A stretch of 64,000 nucleotides of DNA from Megaustenia siamemsis (taxonomy: Eukaryota; Mollusca; Gastropoda; Stylommatophora; Ariophantidae): contig JAVIAB010000124.1 of NCBI GenBank assembly GCA_032433765.1, positions 78,172,465-78,236,464 on the forward strand. Reading direction: 5' to 3'. A program made the translations under genes and the position numbers. Below, piece after piece: positions 55,061 through 64,000 of this stretch. Under the pieces are notes generated by a model. It was not told the origin of the DNA, did not search any database, and worked only from the letters and a program-made list of their open reading frames with translations. Each line of letters opens with the position of its first letter. The stretch's first letter is position 1.

Positions 55061-55695
55061 CAATATTACAGTCATTGTACCCATAATGAAGTATATGATA
55101 TCAGTGATGCAATAGGAACAGACCATAAAGAATGGTAGCCATTAAAAGAGGGTAGTGAGGGAATGAACTAAAGTTGATGACTTTATTCTAAGACAGATTT
55201 CACAGGTCAAGAGATCAAAACTTGATAACAAGAGAAGTGGAGCAGGCAAGGAAGAATGTAAACTAATTTAATTAGCACTCTTGAGATATGGGCATTTTCA
55301 ACTATTTTGACAGTAGAGAGGTTAAGTATATGTCAAGATGGTGTCTTGTTTATCTAATTTTACTACAAAGTTTATATAAAGTTTAATTTAGTGACTAGCA
55401 ATTGGCTGAACTGCCAATTGTTCATCATACCGTAGACAACATATGTTAATGAGGTGTGAGTATTTAATTAAATGTATCCACTAATTCGAGACTGAGAATG
55501 GAGAACCCAGATTCCAGGCTAGAAGAGGTCATATTAGATCATGCCTCATAATTATACTAATCATGTTAGGTTAAGACAAATAGTTGTAAAAACTTAGAAG
55601 TTAATTGTGTTATAGTTAAGACATAATTATTGATTTAAAATTATTGTATCCAATGAAACTTAAATCAACAAGACTAAACTTTCTTCTACAGATGT

Positions 55696-55709
55696 CTGCC
55701 TGCCTGCCA

Positions 55710-55741
<32 letters not shown>

Positions 55742-55893
55742 TTCATTCACCTGGAATATTCTCTATATCTGCAATGTCGTTTCCTGTATAAATTTTACTG
55801 TCTTTTGGTATTCTTGCAGTGGCCCATATAGTTTTGTCTGTAGTGTTGTATCTATGGGCCAATGGATTTTCCTCAGTCTACTATATTCAGTGC
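55696..55893 (-). mobile_element. I-group LINE 3' end (family F), 5'-truncated
   Basis: The minus strand matches the last 155 bp of 19359-23410, ending with an expanded (CAGA)/(GATA) tail at the left. The 8-bp repeat ACAGATGT flanks it (55688-55695 and 55894-55901). Confidence 0.85.
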
Positions 55894-56409
55894 ACAGATG
55901 TGTATAACTCAAGCTGAGTTATAATACCAGCTAGTCTTGGTGAGTAGTCAATAGCTGAGGTGAACTAGACTTTACATAGATGAGTATAACTCTAGCAGTT
56001 ATAGTACCAGCTATGTCTTGTTGAGAAGCCACTAGCTGAGATAAAGTTTCTAGTCAATAGAACTCCAGTCACTAGTCAGTGACATTGAAAGCAACAAAAC
56101 AAGGCCATAAAATGACTCAAAAAAAGATCAGTATTTACCTGATTGAGCTTTGCAGAATCAAAGACTGAAGCAATAGAAAGAAGACATTCATATGTGCTGT
56201 GTCTGCAAGAGCTGGTTTAAGTAGAATGCTATATTAAATAAATCATGTTGATATGTTGTTAATAGACCCAGACAATGACAATAAATTGATATACAGCTGT
56301 TTATAGTCATTGAGTTACCCAATAAATGTTGTGATGTCAAGAACATCTGTGAAGTCTCCTTCCTTATCATCATCAACATCTTACTTGTAACCCCTTTGTT
56401 AATCTTACA

Positions 56410-56680
56410 TGATAACATAGGTAGCGAGATCTAATGGCTAGCCCTCTAGGATAATGGTGAAAAAACATGAGGTCCCATGTGCAGTCTGTGCATATTAAAG
56501 AACCTTTAGCAGTTAAAAGTCTAAAAAAAATAGGTTGGCTGCTACTTTGGAAAAATTGTTAGACAATTAAAAATCCACTCAAGTCAAAGATGGAGTCTCA
56601 GGTCAAAAGGCACAAATATTACAACTTGTTGTGGACGACAACACAATGCACATTTAATGGGTAAATGATGAAAAAGAATA
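56410..56680 (+). repeat. SINE2-related 3' part
   Basis: 'gagatctaatggctagccct', 'gaggtcccatgtgcagtctg', 'catattaaagaacctttagc' parallel the body of the plus-oriented copy at 37965-38395. Head missing. Confidence 0.6.
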
Positions 56681-56797
56681 AGAAAAAGTATACATCAAAA
56701 TAACAAAAAATGTTACTGCACAATGACTTCAAAATCTAGGTGTTTGTAGTGACATCACATTCTATATTCACATCTTATTTTATACATTTCCATTCAC

Positions 56798-56932
56798 CTT
56801 TTGCTTCATCTCATGACAAGTCTCTTCCACTGAAGAGAAGTTATATGCAGCTACAGTACAGAAATCTTTCATCACACTGACAAACTTGTCTTGGCTATTG
56901 AAACTCAACTTCTTCTCAAAGAACTGAACCTC
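56798..56932 (-). CDS. DAAM: DAAM formin, FH2 domain exon (DKFVSV motif)
   Basis: The exon has 135 nt, 45 codons, phase 0 at both ends; acceptor tttaatag, donor gtgaat. It reads EVQFFEKKLSFNSQDKFVSV, MKDFCTVAAYNFSSVEETCH, EMKQK. Family: (E)LEYQK...GDKFVSVVSQFITVASFSFSDVEDLL. This helical part lies in the C-terminal third of FH2, the dimeric actin nucleating and elongating domain. The spacing to the next exon equals that of vertebrate DAAM1. Confidence 0.92.
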
Positions 56933-56939
56933 CTATTAA

Positions 56940-58217
56940 AAAAAGTGCATATTATAATTTAGAAGTAGAATATGATCATTCATGACTCAAACAATTCATA
57001 GTCAACATTTCCATATAGTGCTAATTTCACCAATTTTAAGAAAGCTGCCTAGTAAAATCAGGTTTGGGATTAGTGAAATTTTTGCTACAGCGCAGGTTAA
57101 AATGATTCTTTCTGGTCTGGATTTTCATTAGCAGAGACAGTGGTAGTCTAGTCATGTTCACCAGACCACAAAGTCAATATAGTTTTGGTGCCAGAGCACA
57201 GAGATTCATGCTGCAGGCGACTGACCATTGATTGAAGTGGAACAGTATCAGGCTCCTGCTTTGATCTGTGTTCAACTGCAAATTAGCACCTGCTGCAGTG
57301 CGGTCAGATCGAGTCTTCTACTGAAGCGAAGGCCTGGTGTCATTTGGTGGGGCTCTCTCATTGACCATGAACTCTACAGAAATTTGGCACAGGTGCATGG
57401 AGGTTGTGCTGCCTGCAACGACTGTTACAGTGACCTGGAAGTGTGTATCATGAGCTGTACACCTTTTTACAGAACACAACAAATTCATGAAAAGTAGAAC
57501 TGTCTGAACAATCAGGATGAACACTTTGTTGGTTTCTGGAATGGGGGAATATAGTAGAAATAGGAATGCCCCGCTTGCAGTAATGTCATTCCATTCTAAA
57601 GTCTAATGATGACTTTATCACAGAATTTCAAATTCTGAAATATTAACAATACTTTGACATACTGTCCAATGTTGAATGCACATCAAAAGGCAATACATTA
57701 TAATATATAATGTCAAAGCCTTAAAAGTGTTAGAGTCTTTTTCTAAATATTCATGCACCTGCCTATATCTTGACATGCAGAGACAGTGGGGCAGTCTTAA
57801 TGTTGACTATTATTCTCCTCTATTTTTCTGCATTACCATTATTTGTGTGCTTATCTTTGTGCACACAGGAAGTCAAGACATTTCTATTCTTCTATTATGT
57901 CCTCTCATCTAACTTTTTTTGCGTACCTCTTTTTCTTAGATCAATTACCATGTCCTGGAGTATGCTCCTTCCTAGATCATTATATACAAATAATTTATTT
58001 TGAGTAGTTTCTGGATGGTGGTCAGTAGGTCATCAGTTTCATAATCTACAATATAAACAGTAAACAATAGTCTCAGTAGAGATGTGGCCTTTGTAAGAGA
58101 TACCTAGAATGTTTCTGTATTATCTCAGCTCCACGACTGTTGCTTTTGTTTCGATATATCTCAATATAGAAGTGAATAAATATTTTTAACATTTGTTGAA
58201 ACAAAAAAACAACTAAC
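56940..58217. other. DAAM intron
   Basis: Unique-looking AT-rich DNA; 57060-57500 is somewhat GC-richer and holds a plus-strand frame with no known motif or splice support. Confidence 0.35.
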
Positions 58218-58278
58218 CTTTTCAATATTTTGTAGTCCTTTCTTTAACGTGCTAATCTCTTTCTCCAGATCGGAAAAG
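58218..58278 (-). CDS. DAAM: DAAM formin, short FH2 exon
   Basis: The 61-nt exon is flanked by acceptor attctttag (ag at 58280-58279) and donor gttagt (58217). Its first base completes an Asn codon begun in the previous exon: V-N-FSDLEKEISTLKKGLQNIEK. Family: KVNMTELDKEINTLRSGLKAVE. The perfect phase and residue match show the exon is functional despite the neighbouring LINE insertion at 58578-60795. Confidence 0.93.
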
Positions 58279-58577
58279 CTAAAGAATATAATTTATACAT
58301 ACATCTGCTATGAAAAAAATGCAGACTATTATAAAATAAACCAATTAAAGACTAATAGACCAAAATGTATATGATAAAGTCACAGCAAAAATATGAATAT
58401 ACCAAAACATTACAAATAGCAATCTCCAGTTTCTCATTAATATTTTACAATAGATAATTATCATTTACTGGTTTTGATTTTTATTACTGCTAGCCAATTC
58501 ATAGGATTGTTAAGGATGTGACTGATGAAAGCATGAAATCTGGACACACTTTTAATTGAATTTATGCAAAATTTATG

Positions 58578-60795
58578 CATGACTTTAGTCTTTTCATGAT
58601 TGACCTCAAGCCCAATTTTGTTGGCTATTGATGATAGTTCATTTGTGTTTTCCTGCATCGTTTTTATCTGACTGCTGATGAGAACTATGTCATCAGCAAA
58701 GTCGAGGTCCTCCAAATGGTCTCCTTGTATCCATTCGATGCCTTTATTACCAGTGCAGCATTTCTTCATTATGAAGTCCATAACAATTCCAAATAACAAG
58801 GGCGATAAAATACATCCTTGTTTAACCCCAGTTTCTATTGGGAAACATTCGCTCAGTCCTTCCTCTGTTCGAACTGCACATGTGTAACCATCATACATGT
58901 CTTTGATAATATTTATGATTTTTGATGGTAAACCATATTGCTTCAGAATTTTCCACAAAGAATCTCTATGAATACTATCAAATGCTTTTTTGAAGTCGAT
59001 GAAGTTAAGTACAAAAGGTTTTTGCTTTTCAATGTGTTCCTCCAATATAAGTCGTAGAGTGAAAATGTGGTCAAGACAGCTTCTCCCTTTTCTAAACCCA
59101 GCCTGTTCTTCACGCATTACTGTATCTATTGAATCCTTTATTCTATTTAGGATGATTTTACAGAATAACTTTGAGGCAACTGACAAAAGTGTCACGCCTC
59201 TCCAGTTGTTACAATCTCTAAGATTGCCCTTTTTTGGGATCTTAACAATGATTCCTTTTTTCCATTTATGAGGCGTCTTCTCTGTTTTCCAAATGATGTT
59301 GAACATTTTTTGGAGATGTATTAAATTATGGCTATCAATTGCCTTGAGGATCTCAGCTGTTAACTTATCCTCTCCAGCAGCCTTGTTATTGGTCATTAGC
59401 TTTAAGGTGGTTTCTATTTCACTCAAGGTGAAGTCATCTAAATTTACATCTAATTCTGCTGCTGGTGTTTCAGCTTCAAAATCTATTAAACTGTGAGGTA
59501 GTGGACGGTTAAGAATTTCTTTGAAGTGTTCCGCCCAACGGGCTTTTATGTCTGCGCTTGTTGTTAGCATTAATCCAGATTTGTCTAGAATTGGTGTTCC
59601 ACTGGATGTATAGGTGTTTGTCAGCATCTTTTGTACAGTATAGAGAGTTCTGCTGTCTCCTGTAATTGCAGCTGTCTCTGCTTTCTCTGCCAAGTTGTCT
59701 ATATAAGCTCTTGTATCTCTTCTTGCCGAACTTTTCACTTTGTTGTCTAATTCTTTGTATGTTGCTTATGCCAGAACCTTTCCAAGATCTGTCTTTACAT
59801 TAGTCACGGCTCTCTTTGCTTCTCTTCTTTCTTTGATGTATTTCCACGTGGTGTCTGAGATCCAAGCTCGTTTTTCCATTTTCTTCAGTCCGGCACTTGC
59901 TTCTGCTGCTGTCATTAGTATTTTGCTCTGTGAGTCCCACATTTCATTGATATCTAAGTCTATTTCACCGAGTGCTGAATAACAATTACTTAGCTCTATG
60001 TTAAACTTTTCCTTTATGGCTTCATCTTTCAGTTTATGACTATCAATTTCATGTGTAATTGACCTCTTCTGTTGGTTTCTAAATCCAATATATATACATA
60101 TTCCAAAATATACATGGAAAACAAACCAGTGGAAGAGATCGATCACTTTATCTATCTTGGAAGTCACATTGATTGAGAAGGGGATACAAGTAAAGAAAAT
60201 AGAATCAGAATAGCTAAAACAGCAATATCTTTTAGAAAGACTCAAAAGTTGTGGAAATCAAAACTCATCAGCACAAACACAAAACTTAGACTATTCAAAT
60301 CAAATGTACCATCAACCCTTACGTATGCGTGTGAAAGCTGGGAAAACAACAAGAGATATAGAAACAAAGTTGAACGCATTCGAAAATAAATGTCAAATGA
60401 AAATACTTGGTATAGCGTGGAACGAATTCAAAACAAATGAGGAAATTAGATAAATCGCAAATCAACCACTAATATCTTCAGTAATAAAGAAAAGACAATG
60501 GTCATATGTTGGACATGAATAGCAAAGCAAGCCCTCATGTGGGAAACAACAGGTAAGAGAAAAAGAGGAAGACCCAGAGAGACACTGAGAAGAACATTGA
60601 TGAGAGAGAGGCAAGAGCAGCAGGAATCGGCTCCATCAATGAGATAGAGCTGCTTGCACAGAACAGAGACAAATGGCGAGTTTTGATAAAATATCTTTAG
60701 AAGAATTGAAGACTGCTAGAACAAAAATTCAGATAAGAGAAGGAGTATCTTGGTCTACGCCCTATGGGCCGGTTACGGCTCGAAAGGTCAATAGA
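58578..60795. mobile_element. RTE-like LINE (family G) with 5' inversion (twin priming)
   Basis: The left part (58578-60090) is family G in minus orientation, from VNHEKTKVM back to RFRNQQKRSITH; a 425-codon RT frame with FADD stays mostly open (59738-58461). The right part (60105-60795) is the plus-oriented remainder, starting at IYMENKPVEEIDHF, with an (ATAG)n tail at 60786-60797. The two parts meet in element coordinates at almost the same point (about 47410 versus 47435 of the long copy). About 15 filler bases lie between the arms. The right arm has several frameshifts. Confidence 0.9.
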
Positions 60796-60918
60796 TAGAT
60801 GTCCTTCCATCAAGAAAGTCAATTGATCAAAATTTTCTTCTCCTGCGGTAAATATTTAGGATTACAAATTGTCAATTTGCAATAATGAGGTGTAAGGATA
60901 TTTGCAATAAAATCATAC

Positions 60919-60980
60919 TTGACTTTGGCAGCATCATGGACATGAGGAATTTCTTCTTCAATCTTGCAAAGGTCTGGAAA
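60919..60980 (-). CDS. DAAM: DAAM formin, FH2 exon (IPHVHDAAKV)
   Basis: The 62-nt exon has acceptor tattgacag (ag at 60982-60981) and donor gtatga (60918). It reads FPDLCKIEEEIPHVHDAAKV and then two bases of the Asn codon finished in the next exon. Family: ...L+EELRDIPQAAKVN. An alternative donor (gtcaag) six bases earlier would break the frame to the next exon, so the chosen one is preferred. Confidence 0.92.
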
Positions 60981-61094
60981 CTGTCAATATGACAAAGATT
61001 TACATTTAAAGAGAGGCTACTTAACAAATTTATTTTAAGACTGTGAAAATAACAACAGAACATGACATCTAGACATACACTTAGAAAGAGTTCA

Positions 61095-61690
61095 AGAATA
61101 GAGCTATCTTGAGCATACTACAAGAAAATGATCGCAAATGTACAACAGGAATAAAGAAAAAATTGGCAAAAAGCAATTTTAACAACATGAAAAATATAAC
61201 CACATAAAACCAAATTACATCAGAACTAAAGCTATGAATTGTAAAGTATTATATGGATTTAACATTCCTGTATGGTGCAGAAACATGGAAGCTAAATAAG
61301 AAAACAGAACAGAAAATATAAGCTTTTGATCTACAGAAAAATAGGGAGAATTGGGTAGAAAGAAAGAAAGAAAGACAAAAAGTGAAGTTATTAATCAACT
61401 GAGAATGAAAAGGATCTACTTAACACAATTAAAAAAAGACAACTACAATTTTTGGGTCATGAAGTTATCACTTCATGTAAGAACACAATTTTCTACTGAA
61501 GCTCATCTTGGATGGGAAGGTACTAGGTAGACGAGGCAGAGGCAGACCAAGACTAAAGTGGACTGATAGCATCAAAAGGTGGACAGGTCCAACAATGTAC
61601 ACTATTAGGACAAGTGACTGAGTAAAATGGTGCCCTATGGTAACCAATTTTCAATGTGGAGCCAGCACTCAATGATCATGAGACATAAAC
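61095..61690 (+). mobile_element. RTE-like LINE 3' part (family C)
   Basis: The fragment is a degraded copy of 8800-9385: 'tatggtgcagaaacatgg', GRRGRGRPRLKWTDSIKRW-like residues near 61530, and a 3' end 'gccagcactcaatgatcatg'. Many stops. It lies in a DAAM intron. Confidence 0.75.
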
Positions 61691-61719
61691 ATTATATGCA
61701 ATTATAGTTGTAATGTTAT

Positions 61720-62085
61720 CATCATCATCATCATCATCAAGTACCATTTCTACTGGCATAGGTGAGCATGTCTCTCTACAACTTTCGATCTCGACAGTTA
61801 TTTATCACTTCCATTGTTGACCTTCTGCCAAGCCATTCTCTTAAGCTGTCTGTTATCTTTTCTCTGCTTCCCTCTATCTCTTCGTCCCACGATTTCTCCA
61901 GTTGTCACAATATATTTCAGCTGTTCTCTTCTCATTACATGGCCACAAAATGATGATTGTTTCTTCCTAATATTGGAAATTAGCTGTCTCTTTTGCTTTC
62001 GGCCTCTTTCAGAATATTTTCATTACTCTTCTTAGCTGACCATGGTATTCTCAACAATCTTCTGTAAAACCACAACTCTTTTTAT
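61720..62085 (-). mobile_element. RTE-like LINE 3' end (family B)
   Basis: The minus strand matches 3130-3476; the (GAT)n tail is seen as seven CAT units at about 61720-61740. 5'-truncated, with stops. Confidence 0.8.
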
Positions 62086-62334
62086 TACATATGTAATATA
62101 TATATTTATTGTACATTCACACACTCATATATGTATGAATGCGCACTCATGTGCACACAAATACACACAATATGACCAGTAGTAATTCTGACTAATTAAT
62201 GATTTCAATTTCTTGATTTAGCACACTTAAAATTTTAACATATTCTCCTGCATATTGATTGTAACATGCAGCTATGACTTTACATATTTAAATCTATTTA
62301 TTACTTCAGAAAAAAATCATATATTACTGCTTAC

Positions 62335-62549
62335 CTTTTTCTCAATGGTTTCTATTAGGTAATGAAGAAGGGTCATATTCTTATTTGTACTAGCTCTGGT
62401 ATCAACCATCTTGTTTAGACTAGAGATTTTGAAACCCAAAGCTGAGCCTCTTTGGCCTTTGTTGATAAAATTTCCCATTGCAAGTATTAACTCTAGGAGC
62501 TTCTTAAGTCTTTTACTTTTAAATACTTCTTTACTGGCTCCAAAAACAG
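62335..62549 (-). CDS. DAAM: DAAM formin, core FH2 exon (GNFINKGQRG)
   Basis: The 215-nt exon has acceptor ttttttcag (ag at 62551-62550; one base of the first codon comes from the preceding exon) and donor gtaagc (62334). It reads FKSKRLKKLLELILAMGNFI, NKGQRGSALGFKISSLNKMV, then KNMTLLHYLIETIEKK. This is the most conserved FH2 signature (LxxLLExxLAxGNxxNKGxRGxAxGF+xxSLxK), and the KISSLNK..D..ITLLHYL form is DAAM-like. It is the most upstream exon seen. FH1, the earlier FH2 part and the GTPase-binding region must lie to the right of 64000 or in undetected exons between 62550 and 64000. Confidence 0.95.
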
Positions 62550-62623
62550 CTGAAAAAAACAAAATAAAGCCAGAGTTGTTACAAGGTATACGTAGAGCTA
62601 AGCACTTACTACGTAATGTCTGA

Positions 62624-63505
62624 TCATATAAAATTGTTTAAAATAGATTAATAACGACTTTTGCATCACCAAAAAATATAATAGTAATAATATGCAGAAA
62701 ATAATGCAGAAATTATTTCATGCATCTAATATAAGTAATTCTAGAGTTGATAGTGAATTGAAATAGTGAGAGTGAAAAGGGCAACTCAGCTGGACCAAGT
62801 GAGCACACATCACACAGGGAAAGCAAATCTGGTTTTACGAATGTTTGAGGGTGTGTTGACAGAAAAGATACAAATATGTGTGATGCCTAGATACAATGCA
62901 ACAAACATATTTTTTTGTCAAGGTAAACAAAGAAGAAACAAAGAACAAGAAAAACAGAAACAAGAAGATAAAACTATGCATTCATTAAAGTGTCAAACAT
63001 TATTTCCATTTCAAAGAGTGAAATAAAAATTCAGTCTCATAGAAAAGAAAGATATGGGTAAATACTTTTTCTGGAAATAGAAAAAAACAATTATTTCGGC
63101 TGAAATACAGTTTATGTTCATGCTCATCTTTTCTTCTCAAATAAAAATATTTAACAAATCAAGAATTAAGTAGGCTGCCTTGACACAGGTTTTTGAATAG
63201 CAAAACATGTTCAAACTTAGAAAGTAAGTTACATTTGATCAGAGCAAGAACTAACCAAAAGAAATAGATTTGTAAAAACATTCTTGATGCCTTCTGTTGT
63301 CATACTGGAGCTGCTGTAACTCCACCCTTTGTCTTATTTTTTTGCAAAATGCCTGGTATGAAGGAATCTGATGGGGTATTCTGTATGAAATTCTTGTCTT
63401 AGATATGTTATTATTAAATATATTAACAATCTTTCTGCTAAAAGAGACAAGGCTCTACCAGATTAACATCTATACAAATGATCCAATTGATTTGTAAAAA
63501 TATTA
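62624..63505. other. DAAM intron, unassigned
   Basis: No further FH2 exon (for example the YFKKKF block) was found. A frame at 63250-63345 minus with splice-like borders does not resemble any formin. Confidence 0.35.
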
Positions 63506-64000
63506 TTAACCCCTTTCCTCCCAATGATGAGTATACTCTTGCAGATGATCCTTCTTCACCAGTATACTAAGGATGAGTTCATTCATCACACCTCTAGAAT
63601 ATTATTGTTCATTTATTAAGGAATGTAACTAATACTTATTGCCATGACTTTTCTCATTTATGTCGCTTCTATGGGTTTTATTCTTTGAGTTTTTTCAGCT
63701 GTATTCAGGAAAATGTAGTAAATTGTGATTTTGAGGGCCTGGCTGGCATTTTCACAAAAAATGGTCATGAAATAATCAGGAATGAAGAAACTTTGTGATT
63801 CTGATAGTAAGGAGATGGATTTGGTTTACTCTGATTATATGTATATGCCTTCAGAAGAGGAATTTAACATTTCAGACAGTGAAATGTGACATCGCAGTGA
63901 GCGTGGTACTACTGTTTCATCAAGTTCTAGAGTCACAACAATGCCTGTCAGTAGTGCCAGCTGCTCTGTTGAACTACAACCTAACACATCTATACATGGA
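63506..64000 (+). mobile_element. piggyBac-like DNA transposon, left end
   Basis: TTAA at 63506-63509 is followed at once by 'cccctttcctcccaatgatg' and 'agtatactc', the TTAA-CCC terminus of piggyBac-type elements. Downstream a coding frame begins at ATG 63782. The rest of the element lies beyond the window. Confidence 0.6.
63782..64000 (+). pseudogene. N-terminus of a piggyBac-like transposase, one stop
   Basis: The frame opens with MKKLCDSDSKEMDLVYSDYM, then MPSEEEFNISDSEM, an acidic Asp/Glu/Ser-rich leader as found at the start of piggyBac transposases, then TGA (about 63887-63889). The same frame continues with HRSERGTTVSSSSRVTTMPV to the window end. The DDD catalytic domain would lie outside. 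Assignment rests on the TTAA-CCC terminus 270 bp upstream and on composition. Confidence 0.45.

Noticed and set aside
56139..56202. Extra DAAM exon (minus) reading HSTYECLLSIASVFDSAKLNQ-like residues with acceptor and donor
   Set aside because: It has 64 nt starting in phase 1 between two exons that join in phase 0, so inclusion would break the frame, and vertebrate DAAM has no residues missing at this point.
57228..57497. 89-codon plus-strand frame in a DAAM intron
   Set aside because: No motif, no splice support and antisense to the gene. It may be part of an unrecognised repeat.
63250..63345. Upstream DAAM exon (minus) with FCKKIRQRVELQQLQYD
   Set aside because: Splice-like borders exist, but the residues do not match the FH2 segment that must precede the exon at 62549.

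Overview
The window is AT-rich nuclear DNA from an animal. It holds parts of two intron-containing protein genes, both on the minus strand: RSPH9, a radial-spoke protein of motile cilia, and DAAM, a Diaphanous-related formin of animals. Nearly everything else is retroelement sequence. I see no bacterial or organellar features. Abundant RTE-like and I-group LINEs with GATA-type microsatellite tails, together with tRNA-derived SINEs, would suit a large invertebrate genome (for example a lophotrochozoan), but the species cannot be fixed from the sequence.

Left part (1-9.8 kb): RSPH9 exon 1 (9445-9671) and exon 2 (1601-1766) splice in frame; later exons lie beyond base 1. The 7.7 kb intron carries an RTE-like LINE, a 42-bp minisatellite of 47 units with no net length change, and small LINE pieces. 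A perfect palindromic RFX/X-box sits 98 bp upstream of the RSPH9 start codon, as expected for a ciliary gene.

Middle (9.8-43.5 kb): this is mostly layered transposons. A 41-bp minisatellite was split by a LINE insertion (13411-14875). A full-length APE-RT-RNase H LINE with an intact 1274-codon ORF and a 13-bp target-site duplication lies at 19359-23410. A SINE with two tRNA-like heads is at 23922-24282. The middle also holds a Ty3/gypsy RNase H remnant, a Penelope-type hammerhead-like motif, many truncated RTE-like copies and several SINE families. One plausible terminal exon of an unrecognised plus-strand gene is at 31192-31522.

Right part (43.5-64 kb): seven consecutive exons of DAAM (62549 down to 43652) encode the second half of the FH2 domain, a basic coiled coil and the C-terminal DAD-like autoinhibitory tail. 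The 5' exons lie beyond base 64000. Its introns hold a nearly intact RTE-like LINE (44923-48150), a second RTE-like family (49035-51895), a LINE copy with a classic 5' inversion (58578-60795), and, upstream of the last exon seen, a piggyBac-like terminus at the right edge.

The most informative observations are: the X-box; the intact and near-intact LINEs with clear target-site duplications; a 3'-terminal hairpin in the RTE-like LINEs with compensatory stem changes; the LINE insertion inside a minisatellite; the two-headed SINE; and an unexplained inverted 110-bp duplication flanking the LINE in the DAAM intron.
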